9,537 bases of DNA, from positions 1-9,537 of the forward strand of contig JACQPU010000019.1 in assembly GCA_016207365.1 (NCBI GenBank), read 5' to 3'. This DNA is from Ignavibacteriales bacterium (GTDB taxonomy: Bacteria > Bacteroidota > Ignavibacteria > UBA10030). The notes below the pieces were generated by a model that was not told where the DNA came from, did no database searches, and saw only the letters and a list, made by a program, of their open reading frames with translations. Numbering within the stretch: position 1 is the first letter of the stretch; every line of letters starts with the position of its first letter. The position numbers and the translations under genes were made by a program. Below, piece by piece: positions 1 through 7,572 of this stretch.

Positions 1-19
1 CACTTCTCACGTCTCACTT
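1..19. repeat. Partial copy of a short dispersed intergenic repeat
   Basis: The 15 bases at 3-17 (CTTCTCACGTCTCAC) recur exactly at 5647-5661, and a diverged relative is at 2329-2359. All three copies lie outside genes. This one is cut by the window edge, so its left half cannot be seen. It is followed by a short T run (18-24), so it may be the tail of a structured element after an upstream gene. Confidence 0.55.
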
Positions 20-101
20 TTTTTGTAACTTGCTTTTTACCTGCAATATTGCTACGTTATTCAAACCACCGCACAACTCACCTTATGTCCAACAAGTGTT
101 G

Positions 102-1295
102 ATGGAGCGTGACGGATTTGTACTTCGCATAACCGATCAAACCGCCGTCGAAGCCCCTCCACACCACGAACCCGCGCTTCAAGAGGTACCTCGCCCCGAA
201 CCCGCAGGAAAAGACGTTAAACGCTATCACCGGCTGAAGCTCCTCACGGGTTTGATCCACACGGCGTTTGTTTTCGGTTTCACCCTTGCCCTTGTGGCAA
301 CCGACCTCTCAAGAACAATCGAATTCTCAGCCCGGGGCTGGTTTGCGAATGACTATGCCGTCCTGCTTGCCTTCGCTGCCGTTGTCGGCATTCTCGAATC
401 GATTCTCAGTTTTCCTCTTCGCTATTATTCGGGCTACTTCCTGGAGCACAAGTACGGCCTTTCCAACCAGTCGTTTGGGGCCTGGCTGTGGGAGAAGATC
501 AAGGGTATGCTGGTGGGTTTCCCCCTCATGGTGCTCCTCCTTGTGACTCTCTATTTTTGCTTGAACAGCTTCGGTGCCTTGTGGTGGCTGCCGGTGGGCG
601 GCATCATGTTCGTGTTTTCCATTTTGCTTGCCCGTCTTGCTCCGGTTGTAATCTTTCCGCTCTTCTATAAGTTCAAATCCCTGGATGAATCTCCGCTCCG
701 GGCTCGCCTTCTTGTCCTCTGCAACAAGGCCGGTATCGCGGTCAAAGGCCTTTTCGTGTTCAACTTGAGCAAAACCACCAAGAAGGCCAATGCGGCGTTT
801 ACGGGAATCGGACGCGCAAAACGGATCATTCTGGGAGACACGTTAGTAGCGAATTTTACGGATGATGAAATCGAAACGATCTTTGCCCACGAGCTCGGTC
901 ATCAGACAATGAACCATCTCTGGAAAATGATGGCGATTGGCACGCTGACGACGTTTCTTGGACTTTTTTGCACAGCGTTGCTCCACGATGCGAGTCTGGC
1001 CTGGTTCGGGTTTGATGCGCGGAGTACCATTGCTGCCCTGCCTCTTCTGGGTCTGTGGCTCGGACTATATTCCTTCGTGACTGCACCGGTGACGAACATG
1101 ATTTCCCGGGCGCATGAGCGACAGGCCGATGTGTACGCGGTCAAACTTTCGGGAAACAAGGGCGCGTTTCTGAATGCCCTGAACAAGCTGGGGCGGATGA
1201 ACATGGCCGATAACGCACCGCATCCGGTCGTGGAGTTCCTGTTCTACAGCCACCCGTCCCTCGAGAAGCGTATCCGGGCGGTGGGGGTGCTGTGA
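102..1295 (+). CDS. M48 (Ste24/CAAX protease 1-like) membrane zinc metalloprotease
   Basis: This is an integral-membrane zinc endopeptidase of the M48 family, 397 aa from the chosen ATG. The zinc motif HELGH is at residues 263-267. The third ligand is probably Glu339 in the AHERQAD motif. An M48 N-terminal (Ste24-like) region is visible around 108-136, with YYSGYFLEHKYGLSNQ leading into WLWEKIKG. Hydrophobic stretches near 47-66, 84-104, 134-153, 160-182, 275-295 and 308-330 fit a multi-spanning protein, and the SHPSLEKRI tail is typical of the family. Eukaryotic Ste24 cleaves prenylated proteins. Bacterial relatives are thought to act in membrane-protein quality control, and the substrate here is unknown. 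The frame is open back to a TTG at 30, but neither start has a clear ribosome binding site. I chose ATG 102 because the extra 24 residues look unlike the family. The stop lies 9 nt before plsC, which suggests an operon. Family is confident; start is moderate. Confidence 0.9.
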   Translation: MERDGFVLRITDQTAVEAPPHHEPALQEVPRPEPAGKDVKRYHRLKLLTGLIHTAFVFGFTLALVATDLSRTIEFSARGWFANDYAVLLAFAAVVGILESILSFPLRYYSGYFLEHKYGLSNQSFGAWLWEKIKGMLVGFPLMVLLLVTLYFCLNSFGALWWLPVGGIMFVFSILLARLAPVVIFPLFYKFKSLDESPLRARLLVLCNKAGIAVKGLFVFNLSKTTKKANAAFTGIGRAKRIILGDTLVANFTDDEIETIFAHELGHQTMNHLWKMMAIGTLTTFLGLFCTALLHDASLAWFGFDARSTIAALPLLGLWLGLYSFVTAPVTNMISRAHERQADVYAVKLSGNKGAFLNALNKLGRMNMADNAPHPVVEFLFYSHPSLEKRIRAVGVL

Positions 1296-1304
1296 GGTGG
1301 CAAC

Positions 1305-2021
1305 GTGATTACGCTGTTCAAAGGCTTTCTTGTGCTGCTGGTGGCGATCCCGTACTCGATTCTCGCTTTGGTGTCGATTCCGCTCGATCGCTCCGGCAAA
1401 ACGTATCACATGTGCGCCCGGCAGTGGTCGAAGTTCATTTTGTGGATATTCGGCGTCAGAGTTTCCGTGAAGGGTCTCGAGCACATCGGTAAAGGCAGCG
1501 TGATCTACGCCTCCAATCATGCGAGTTGGTTCGACATTCCCGCTGCCGTTGCGGGCATTCCGGATGACATTCGGATCATGCTCAAGCGCGAGCTTACCTA
1601 CGTACCCATCTGGGGCTGGGCGCTGAGGTACGGACCGTACATTGCCGTGGATCGCACGAGCCCCAAGGATGCCCTTCGGAGTCTGGACAAGGCGGCGGAG
1701 CAAATCCGCAGCGGGGCGTCGGTCCTGCTGTTTGTCGAGGGAACTCGGACAAGGGACGGAAAACTTCAGGCCTTCAAGCGAGGAGCCTTTGTGCTTGCAT
1801 TGAAATCCGGCGTGCCGGTTGTACCTGTGACCATCAATCACAGTTTCAGAATTCTGCCAAAGGGATCCCTGAAAATCCGTCCGACCGATATTGAAATCAT
1901 TATCGATCGGCCTATCGAGACATCCGCGTTTGCCGGGAGAGACGGGGAAGCAGCGCTGATGAAAGAAGTGCGATCGACCATCGAACGGAATCTTGTCGAA
2001 CCAGGAGGCTTGGAGGTATGA
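1305..2021 (+). CDS. plsC: 1-acyl-sn-glycerol-3-phosphate acyltransferase (PlsC family)
   Basis: The product (238 aa) probably transfers an acyl chain to lysophosphatidic acid to make phosphatidic acid, the precursor of membrane phospholipids, at the inner membrane. An N-terminal hydrophobic segment (about 2-25) would anchor it. The catalytic HX4D motif is NHASWFD with His72 and Asp77, and the phosphate-binding EGTR motif is at 145-148, followed by RDGKLQAFKRGA. VPVVPVTI near 168-175 fits a later family block. Length is normal. The start is GTG at 1305, preceded by a ribosome binding site GAGGTGG (1294-1300) that overlaps the stop of the protease gene. The 3' end overlaps gatC by 4 nt (ATGA). 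PlsC-family enzymes can also acylate lyso-ornithine lipids or other lysolipids, so substrate is inferred from family membership. Confidence 0.9.
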   Translation: MITLFKGFLVLLVAIPYSILALVSIPLDRSGKTYHMCARQWSKFILWIFGVRVSVKGLEHIGKGSVIYASNHASWFDIPAAVAGIPDDIRIMLKRELTYVPIWGWALRYGPYIAVDRTSPKDALRSLDKAAEQIRSGASVLLFVEGTRTRDGKLQAFKRGAFVLALKSGVPVVPVTINHSFRILPKGSLKIRPTDIEIIIDRPIETSAFAGRDGEAALMKEVRSTIERNLVEPGGLEV

Positions 2022-2320
2022 GCGTAACGATTAAAGATGTTGAACACATTGCCAGACTGGCCCGACTGGAGTTTTCTCCGGCGGAAAAGGAAAAGTTCAC
2101 ACATCAGCTCAATCGGATCCTCGAATATGTGGGGAAACTGAACGAGCTCGATACGTCAAATGTCGAGCCGTTGTCGCATGTTATTGAGTTGGAGAATAAG
2201 ATGAGGGAGGATGTCGTGAGGCCGGGACTGAGTTCGGAAGAGGCGCTGAAGAATGCTCCGGCGAAGACAGATAAGTTTTTTAAAGTACCGAAGACGGTGA
2301 AGGGGGACGAGGGCTCATGA
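2018..2320 (+). CDS. gatC: Asp-tRNA(Asn)/Glu-tRNA(Gln) amidotransferase subunit C
   Basis: GatC (100 aa) is the small subunit of the GatCAB amidotransferase, which converts mischarged Glu-tRNA(Gln) and/or Asp-tRNA(Asn) to the correct aminoacyl-tRNA. It braces GatA against GatB. Family hallmarks are the N-terminal VEHIARLARLEFSPAEKE stretch (about 8-25), the NRILEYVGKLNELDTSNVEPLSH region in the middle, and a C-terminal APAKTDKFFKVPKTV segment (about 80-94). Length is typical. The start ATG overlaps the plsC stop. A good ribosome binding site, AGGAGG at 2003-2008, lies 9 nt upstream; a second GGAGGT touches the ATG and is too close to serve. gatA and gatB are not in the window. Presence of GatC implies that at least one of Gln- or Asn-tRNA is made indirectly in this organism. 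Confidence 0.95.
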   Translation: MSVTIKDVEHIARLARLEFSPAEKEKFTHQLNRILEYVGKLNELDTSNVEPLSHVIELENKMREDVVRPGLSSEEALKNAPAKTDKFFKVPKTVKGDEGS

Positions 2321-2328
2321 AAGAACTT

Positions 2329-2359
2329 GGAGTGAGACGCGGCTCGCTTCTTACGACAC
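2329..2359. repeat. Diverged copy of the short intergenic repeat, between gatC and kdsB
   Basis: Nearly the whole 49-nt gap between gatC and kdsB is made of this element. It begins GGAGTGAGACG and continues CTCGCTTCTTACGACAC. It aligns with 5627-5661, which begins GGAGTAAGGAG and continues CTCGCTTCTCACGTCTCAC. The arms pair only weakly (GTGAG with CTTAC, one wobble). It sits inside a likely operon, where it could affect mRNA stability or relative expression. Confidence 0.5.
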
Positions 2360-2369
2360 GAGAATAACA

Positions 2370-3147
2370 ATGAACATTATTGGCGTCATACCAGCCCGCT
2401 ACGCGTCGCAGCGTTTGCCGGCGAAACCGTTGATCGACTTGCTGGGCAAGCCCATGGTGCAGTGGGTGTATGAGCAGGCCAGGAAAGCCCGCAGGCTTGA
2501 TCGTGTGTTGGTGGCTACCGATGATGCGAGGATCGAAAGAGCTGTCAAGGCATTTGGGGGCGAGGTGCTGGTAACTTCGGCGCAGATCAAGAGCGGAAGC
2601 GACCGCGTTGCGGCGGTGGCGCAATCGGTGCCCTGTGATCTTTATGTCAACATTCAGGGTGATGAACCATTGATTCCTCCCGAGCTGATCGATGAGGCTG
2701 TCGATGCCTTGCTCAACGATCGCGATGCCGTCGTTGGTACCATGGCCCGAAAACTGGATTCGGCAGAGGACCTGAATAATCCGGCCGTCGTCAAGGTTGT
2801 GTTTGATCGTCGAGGTCATGCGCTCTATTTTTCCCGCTCTGCCATTCCGCATGTGCGCGATCAGAACGATCATATGCGATGGCTGTCGTCAGCGCCTGTG
2901 TATAAGCACATCGGAATCTATGTGTTTCAAAGGGATTTTCTCCTGCGCTTTGCAACAATGGAGGAATCGCCTCTTGAACGCGCCGAAAAACTGGAGCAGC
3001 TCAGAATTCTGGAAGCCGGGGAAACCATCGCGGTGGGAACAACCGGCCATGACAGCATTCCCGTCGACACTCAGGCCGACGTGGAGCGTGTCGCCCGGAT
3101 ATTGAAATCGTCATCACCCAAATCCGTCTTGTCGAAAGATTCCGCCC

Positions 3148-3158
<11 letters not shown>
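2370..3158 (+). CDS. kdsB: 3-deoxy-manno-octulosonate cytidylyltransferase (CMP-Kdo synthetase)
   Basis: KdsB (262 aa) joins Kdo and CTP to give CMP-Kdo and pyrophosphate in the cytoplasm, activating Kdo for addition to lipid A. The N-terminus IGVIPARYASQRLPAKPL (3-21) is the conserved nucleotide-binding loop. VATDDARI follows, then NIQGDEPLI with Asp98. FSRSAIPHVRD is the usual central block, and Asp233 in PVDTQADVE matches the second magnesium-binding Asp of the family. The end, after about residue 247, is a poorly conserved polar tail (SSPKSVLSKDSAHGP), slightly longer than in E. coli. The start matches the family N-terminus, although the ribosome binding site is weak. The gene overlaps pyrG by 11 nt, so its stop codon lies inside the pyrG start region and translational coupling is likely. 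The gene implies a Kdo-containing lipopolysaccharide. Confidence 0.96.
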
Positions 3159-4770
<1,612 letters not shown>

Positions 4771-4807
4771 AATGCTTGGTTAAGGCAGATGCGTAGTTTA
4801 GCTATTG

Positions 4808-4862
4808 CCATGTCCTCCCACATGGATTATCCCTCAAAAAGCTCTTTTCTTATAACATGTGG
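4808..4862 (+). promoter_or_regulatory. Mutually exclusive hairpins ahead of the lipoprotein gene
   Basis: Two pairings compete for the same bases. CCATGT (4808-4813) pairs exactly with ACATGG (4820-4825) across a 6-nt loop. Alternatively CCACATG (4818-4824) pairs exactly with CATGTGG (4856-4862), reaching the first bases of the GGAAGGA ribosome binding site at 4861-4867. This has the geometry of a translational switch, but the stems are only 6-7 bp, so chance is possible. A weak -10-like TATAAC is at 4851-4856, without a recognisable -35. Confidence 0.25.
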
Positions 4863-4870
4863 AAGGAAGA

Positions 4871-5620
4871 ATGACGTCCAAAGTATTTCTCGGTGCCGTT
4901 GTGGTTGTGATTCTGTTGTCGGGCTGCAGCGCCGCGTCAAGACTCCGTTCCTCCCACGGAAATAAATATCGGTATACGTACAAACTGATTGATCCAGCTC
5001 CTGCGAGCCGCCTGTCGTACCAGGACCAGCGGATCAAGATCCAATTCCGCCTCGATGACGCGGCCATCCGCTTCCGTCTTCAGAATCTCTCTCCGGTACC
5101 GTTCAAGATCAAGTGGGACGAAACCTCCATCGGCGTCAAGGGTCGCTACTTTGCCGTTAGAAATACCCGTACGTTCTACGCGTCCACCCATCGGGACAAC
5201 GCGGCCCCCATCATTCCGCCTACCGGCTACGTTATCGACATGGCGATTCCGTCAGAGAACATCTCGTATGTCGGCTCCGGGTGGAAGGAAAAGGATCTTC
5301 TTCCGACAACCGACCGTAATTCGCGGGCAATGAACGAGCGGATTCTCAGAAACAAAGGGAGCAGGGTGGAGCTGGTATTGCCGATTGACGCGGGTGGGGA
5401 GATATGGCCCTACACATTCCGGTTTGAAGTGACTTCAGTGGATTCACTGGCCTGGGAGCGCTACAGGACTCCCCGCCGCCCTCCGCGGCCAGCCCCCCCT
5501 GGAGGCTCCCCGGCCTCGGCCCAGAAGGAGGACTACATTGTCTCTGCGGTCATTGTTGCGGGTGTACTGGGGGTAGCGGCTGTTCTTTTGACACAGAAGA
5601 AGGATCCACCTGCCGAGTAA
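4871..5620 (+). CDS. Unrecognised lipoprotein with C-terminal hydrophobic segment
   Basis: I do not recognise a named family. The N-terminus is a lipoprotein signal peptide: Lys4, a hydrophobic run, then lipobox LSGC with Cys19 as the lipidated residue and Ser20 at +2. The body (about 20-198) has alternating polar and hydrophobic residues that suggest beta strands, including RFRLQNLSPVPFKIKWDE and the turn IPPTGYVIDM. A Pro/Arg-rich linker (PRRPPRPAPPGG, about 201-212) follows. A second hydrophobic stretch at about 222-242 (YIVSAVIVAGVLGVAAVLL) precedes the charged end QKKDPPAE. Having both a lipid anchor and a possible transmembrane helix is odd; the protein could tether two surfaces or stay in the inner membrane. 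ATG 4871 (249 aa) is preferred to GTG 4859 because GGAAGGA (4861-4867) precedes it and the signal peptide then starts correctly. It lies 100 nt after pyrG and converges on the next gene. Confidence 0.8.
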   Translation: MTSKVFLGAVVVVILLSGCSAASRLRSSHGNKYRYTYKLIDPAPASRLSYQDQRIKIQFRLDDAAIRFRLQNLSPVPFKIKWDETSIGVKGRYFAVRNTRTFYASTHRDNAAPIIPPTGYVIDMAIPSENISYVGSGWKEKDLLPTTDRNSRAMNERILRNKGSRVELVLPIDAGGEIWPYTFRFEVTSVDSLAWERYRTPRRPPRPAPPGGSPASAQKEDYIVSAVIVAGVLGVAAVLLTQKKDPPAE

Positions 5621-5626
5621 GAATCG

Positions 5627-5661
5627 GGAGTAAGGAGAAGGCCTCGCTTCTCACGTCTCAC
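5627..5661. repeat. Short intergenic repeat copy forming a hairpin between convergent genes
   Basis: The element fills most of the 52-nt gap between two convergent genes. GAGAAG (5635-5640) pairs exactly with CTTCTC (5647-5652) around a 6-nt loop. The right half, CTTCTCACGTCTCAC, is identical to 3-17, and the whole aligns with 2329-2359. Its position suggests a possible bidirectional transcription end or stability element. A proper T-tract is lacking on both strands, so terminator function is only a guess. Confidence 0.55.
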
Positions 5662-5672
5662 GATCTTGTTCT

Positions 5673-6389
5673 CTATCGTGCTAATATCATCTTCTTCGTC
5701 TGTACGCTTGATCCTGCCTGTACTCTGACAAAATAGACCCCTGAGGGCACCTGAATTCCGTGTTCGTCGGTGCCGTTCCAGACCGCCATGTGTGATCCCG
5801 CGGACTTATCTTCTTCAATTACTCTTTTCACTTCCCGCCCCGCAATGTCATAGATCAGAAGACGAACGGTGCTTTGGCGGTCGAGCGTAAAGGGGATTGT
5901 TGTCGTCGGATTGAATGGATTGGGATAGTTTTGACCCAGGACAACCGCGTCATCCGAGTTATTAAACCATTCGAGATCGGCCAGTGCGGCTGGGATGCTT
6001 TGTGCGTCGGGGCTTGCGATCACAACTCGGCTCAAGGACAAACGGCCGGAGCCGGATGAGACGGCGACTGATGCTATGGTGCCCTCTCCGGCGGGGAGCG
6101 AATGAATTCCTGTTCTGAGAATCACAACATTGATGGTTGATTCGTCAACCTTGTGTGTGGACATTTGCCAGAGCGGTGTGCCGGTCCGAATGCCTTGCGA
6201 AATGCCGCCGAGCGTTACACCGTCTCCGGTTATCGTGAATTGAATCGCAGCAACATCCTGATCGTTCATAAGAAGAACATTAATCTCGGAACCTGTTGCT
6301 TTCTGGAGTTTCAACATGGTCTCAGAAAGCGCTGGTGACGAAACTGCCAGGATAAGTGCAAATGGGATATATCGGCTTGTGTTTGTCAT
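5673..6389 (-). CDS. Small secreted protein with C-terminal T9SS type A sorting domain
   Basis: The product (238 aa) appears to be exported by the Sec system and then by type IX secretion to the cell surface or medium. A signal peptide is visible at 1-22 (hydrophobic FALILAV, probable cleavage after ALS). Residues about 23-135 (INVLLMNDQDVAAIQFTITG, then LPAGEGTIASVAV) resemble a cohesin-like beta-sandwich; this is a pattern judgement only. The C-terminal 88 residues (151-238) are a sorting/FlgD-like Ig domain. It starts LGQNYPNPFNPTTTIPF, continues VRLLIYDIAGREV and VWNGTDEHG, then VPSGVYFVRVQAG, and ends TKKMILAR. ATG at 6389 was chosen over an in-frame GTG at 6410 because a G-rich ribosome binding site (GGGGGG) lies directly upstream and the signal peptide then begins properly. 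The gene is convergent with the lipoprotein gene and divergent from the response regulator. The T9SS machinery is not in the window. The cargo function is unknown. Confidence 0.88.
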   Translation of the reverse strand: MTNTSRYIPFALILAVSSPALSETMLKLQKATGSEINVLLMNDQDVAAIQFTITGDGVTLGGISQGIRTGTPLWQMSTHKVDESTINVVILRTGIHSLPAGEGTIASVAVSSGSGRLSLSRVVIASPDAQSIPAALADLEWFNNSDDAVVLGQNYPNPFNPTTTIPFTLDRQSTVRLLIYDIAGREVKRVIEEDKSAGSHMAVWNGTDEHGIQVPSGVYFVRVQAGSSVQTKKMILAR

Positions 6390-6585
6390 GCCCCCCAAGG
6401 TGCACGCCACATACCAATCCGACCGTGGAACCCTGCGAATGTTTCTCTCTAGATAACCCGTTTGGAGTCAACGATTTAAACGGAAACGCCTCGAAAAACA
6501 TGTTTTGCCTGCGCTTCTTCTCTTTGTAAGTTCTACAACAAGGCGTTTTTTAATGAACCGGAAAAAGGCTCCGGAGGGCAAAAAA
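6390..6585. other. Divergent intergenic region, left part, with a 12-bp palindrome
   Basis: No gene is supported here. This is the upstream region of the minus-strand secreted protein. It carries a perfect palindrome AAAACATGTTTT (6495-6506), a possible operator. An 8-bp inverted pair is also present: AAACGCCT (6484-6491) and AGGCGTTT (6541-6548), the second followed by a T run, with a small stem TTGTA/TACAA (6524-6538) between. No promoter with correct -35/-10 spacing was found on either strand by eye. Confidence 0.35.
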
Positions 6586-6763
6586 GTTTCAGGTTCCTCG
6601 CCGAACCTGCCCGACTGACCGAGATGAAGGCATCCATCAGTCGGTCAGGCGGGCGACCGTCCAATGAATGTCGTTGAAGTTCGGTCGGGCTGGCAAGTTT
6701 CAGGATCAAGGTTGTGACAACGCGGATCTACTCTAAAACCCAAGTATCCCTTGAACCTGAAAC
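6586..6763. repeat. Long imperfect inverted repeat between divergent genes
   Basis: The ends are an exact 11-bp inverted repeat, GTTTCAGGTTC (6586-6596) and GAACCTGAAAC (6753-6763). A third related word, GTTTCAGGATCAAGGTT, starts at 6697. Inside is a strong hairpin: GCCCGACTGACCGA (6609-6622) pairs with TCGGTCAGGCGGGC (6641-6654) at 13 of 14 positions. Its loop holds a further GATG/CATC stem. A related GTTCGGTCGGGC follows at 6679-6690. No reading frame of merit runs through it. It looks like a non-coding palindromic repeat rather than a gene. Confidence 0.65.
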
Positions 6764-6824
6764 CGCCTATGTGTCCCCCGTCATATCCCCTTCATTCCCC
6801 CTCTCCTTACATTCTGTAAGTACG

Positions 6825-6863
6825 TATAGACCCCGCGACGGGGCATCTCCCAACCAACAAGGA
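6825..6863 (+). promoter_or_regulatory. Leader of the response regulator gene: possible -10, hairpin and RBS
   Basis: TATAGA (6825-6830) resembles a -10 box, but no -35 is evident at the right distance. It is followed by a compact hairpin CCCCG-CGA-CGGGG (6831-6843). A ribosome binding site AAGGA (6859-6863) lies 8 nt before ATG 6872. If the -10 is real, the transcript would start at or within the hairpin, so the two readings partly conflict. Confidence 0.3.
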
Positions 6864-6871
6864 TTCCTCCC

Positions 6872-7231
6872 ATGAAACACATCCTTCTGGTGGAAGATGA
6901 GGAAATGCTGGTCGATGTACTCGCCACTGTCCTGCAGGAAGAGGGCTTTGTGGTCCGCAAATCCACATCTGCCGAAGAAGCGCTCAAAGTTCTCCCCGGT
7001 TTCCGGCCTGATCTCATCATTTCGGATATCAGGCTCCCAGCCATGGATGGGTTCTCCATGCTTGAAAATATCCGGTCAGACAAGAAAAACCCGCCTGTAC
7101 CGTTCATTTGTCTTACTGCTCTTGATGACAGCGTGAGCGAACAGCGGGCCAAAACGCTCGGCGCCACAGCGTATGTGACCAAGCCGTTTGATATCGACGA
7201 CCTCGTTAAACTTGTCAAAAGGATACTCTAG
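6872..7231 (+). CDS. Stand-alone receiver-domain response regulator (CheY-like)
   Basis: The protein (119 aa) is one receiver domain with no output domain. It would be phosphorylated by a histidine kinase and act through protein-protein contact, as CheY or Spo0F do. Conserved residues are all present: the acidic cluster Glu8/Asp9/Glu10 in LLVEDEEM, phospho-acceptor Asp52 in ISDIRLPAMDG, Thr82 in ICLTAL, and Lys104 in VTKPFD. The fold ends soon after helix 5 (DDLVKLVKRIL), as expected for this size. No kinase, chemotaxis or motility gene is adjacent, so it is an orphan in this window and its partner and role cannot be told. The start has an AAGGA ribosome binding site 8 nt upstream. The gene stands alone between two long inverted repeats, the second beginning at its stop codon. 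Confidence 0.95.
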   Translation: MKHILLVEDEEMLVDVLATVLQEEGFVVRKSTSAEEALKVLPGFRPDLIISDIRLPAMDGFSMLENIRSDKKNPPVPFICLTALDDSVSEQRAKTLGATAYVTKPFDIDDLVKLVKRIL

Positions 7232-7323
7232 CAGTTCGAGGTCCAAAGTTCAAAGCCTGCCCGCCGAAGCGCAGCGTAGGCGGGTTCAAGGTCTTTGAAC
7301 CTAAACCTTAAACTTTGAACTGC
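7231..7323. repeat. Nested inverted repeat directly after the response regulator
   Basis: Three exact pairings nest in order: GCAGTTC (7231-7237) with GAACTGC (7317-7323), GTTCAAAG (7248-7255) with CTTTGAAC (7293-7300), and CCCGCC (7260-7265) with GGCGGG (7279-7284). The inner loop is 13 nt. The outer arm begins on the last base of the response regulator stop codon. The arms are built from GTTCAA-type words and share that flavour with 6586-6763. In RNA it would form a long bulged stem. Confidence 0.7.
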
Positions 7324-7345
7324 CAGCCTTTTCGTGGATTTCTCT

Positions 7346-7410
7346 AAGGCCGCAAGGCCTTCCTCCCAGAGCGCCGGCGGCTGCCAGTACGGGGCCGCCG
7401 GTGTATTTTT
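7346..7410 (+). terminator. Tandem hairpins with T-tract, probable terminator of the response regulator transcript
   Basis: The first hairpin, AAGGCC-GCAA-GGCCTT (7346-7361), is perfect and capped by a GNRA-type GCAA loop. The second pairs CCGGCGGC (7374-7381) with GCCGCCGG (7394-7401). It extends to 11 bp (7371-7404) if G-T wobbles are counted, across a 12-nt loop. T5 follows at 7406-7410. A GC-rich stem followed by a T run is the pattern of an intrinsic terminator. The 12-nt loop is longer than usual. Confidence 0.55.
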
Positions 7411-7490
7411 ACAATTGAAAATGAAAGATTCAAAATTAAAAAGGGGTTTTTGCACTGTTTTGGAATTTCTAATTTTGAATTTCGAATTGT
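7411..7490. repeat. AT-rich imperfect inverted repeat
   Basis: The outer arms ACAATT (7411-7416) and AATTGT (7485-7490) and the inner arms ATTCAAAATTA (7428-7438) and TAATTTTGAAT (7470-7480) are exact matches. They differ by a 7-nt length difference between the blocks on the two sides. The 31-nt centre is AAAAGGGG-rich. Base composition drops sharply to AT compared with the GC-rich terminator just before it. No target-site duplication is visible at the ends. Confidence 0.65.
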
Positions 7491-7572
7491 CTGGGAACTT
7501 CCCCCGCCTTCACCGCGTTCTAAGTATGTCTCAATAAACCACCTGTAGTGTACCGTTCCGAAAGGAGGTATT
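7491..7572 (+). promoter_or_regulatory. Upstream region of the small secreted protein, with a perfect ribosome binding site
   Basis: AAAGGAGGT (7561-7569) is a full-length match to the 16S anti-Shine-Dalgarno complement and lies 3 nt before ATG 7573. It is the strongest ribosome binding site in the window, suggesting high expression. Upstream is an odd palindrome GGGAACTTCCC (7493-7503) that could be a protein-binding site. No clear -35/-10 pair is seen. With 7231-7490, this completes the gene-free stretch of about 340 nt between the two genes. Confidence 0.5.

Noticed and set aside
30..101. N-terminal extension of the M48 protease from TTG 30
   Set aside because: No ribosome binding site, a rare start codon, and 24 residues that do not look like the family; ATG 102 is preferred, though without strong proof.
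1065..1841. Open frame of 258 codons on the minus strand
   Set aside because: It is a shadow of the M48 protease and plsC genes, both of which are clearly real on the plus strand.
4836..4848. AAAAGCTCTTTT as a terminator of pyrG
   Set aside because: The loop would be only 2 nt and the stem is AT-rich; it does not make a credible intrinsic terminator.
5874..6059. Small plus-strand frame opposite the T9SS-type gene
   Set aside because: It is antisense to the well-supported secreted protein and has no ribosome binding site or recognisable content.
6586..7490. Repeats as a possible CRISPR array
   Set aside because: The repeated units are inverted, of different sequence and irregular spacing; there are no uniform direct repeats with unique spacers and no cas genes.
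7334..7537. 67-codon plus-strand frame after the response regulator
   Set aside because: It runs through the terminator hairpins and the AT-rich inverted repeat and has no ribosome binding site; its residues simply reflect those structures.
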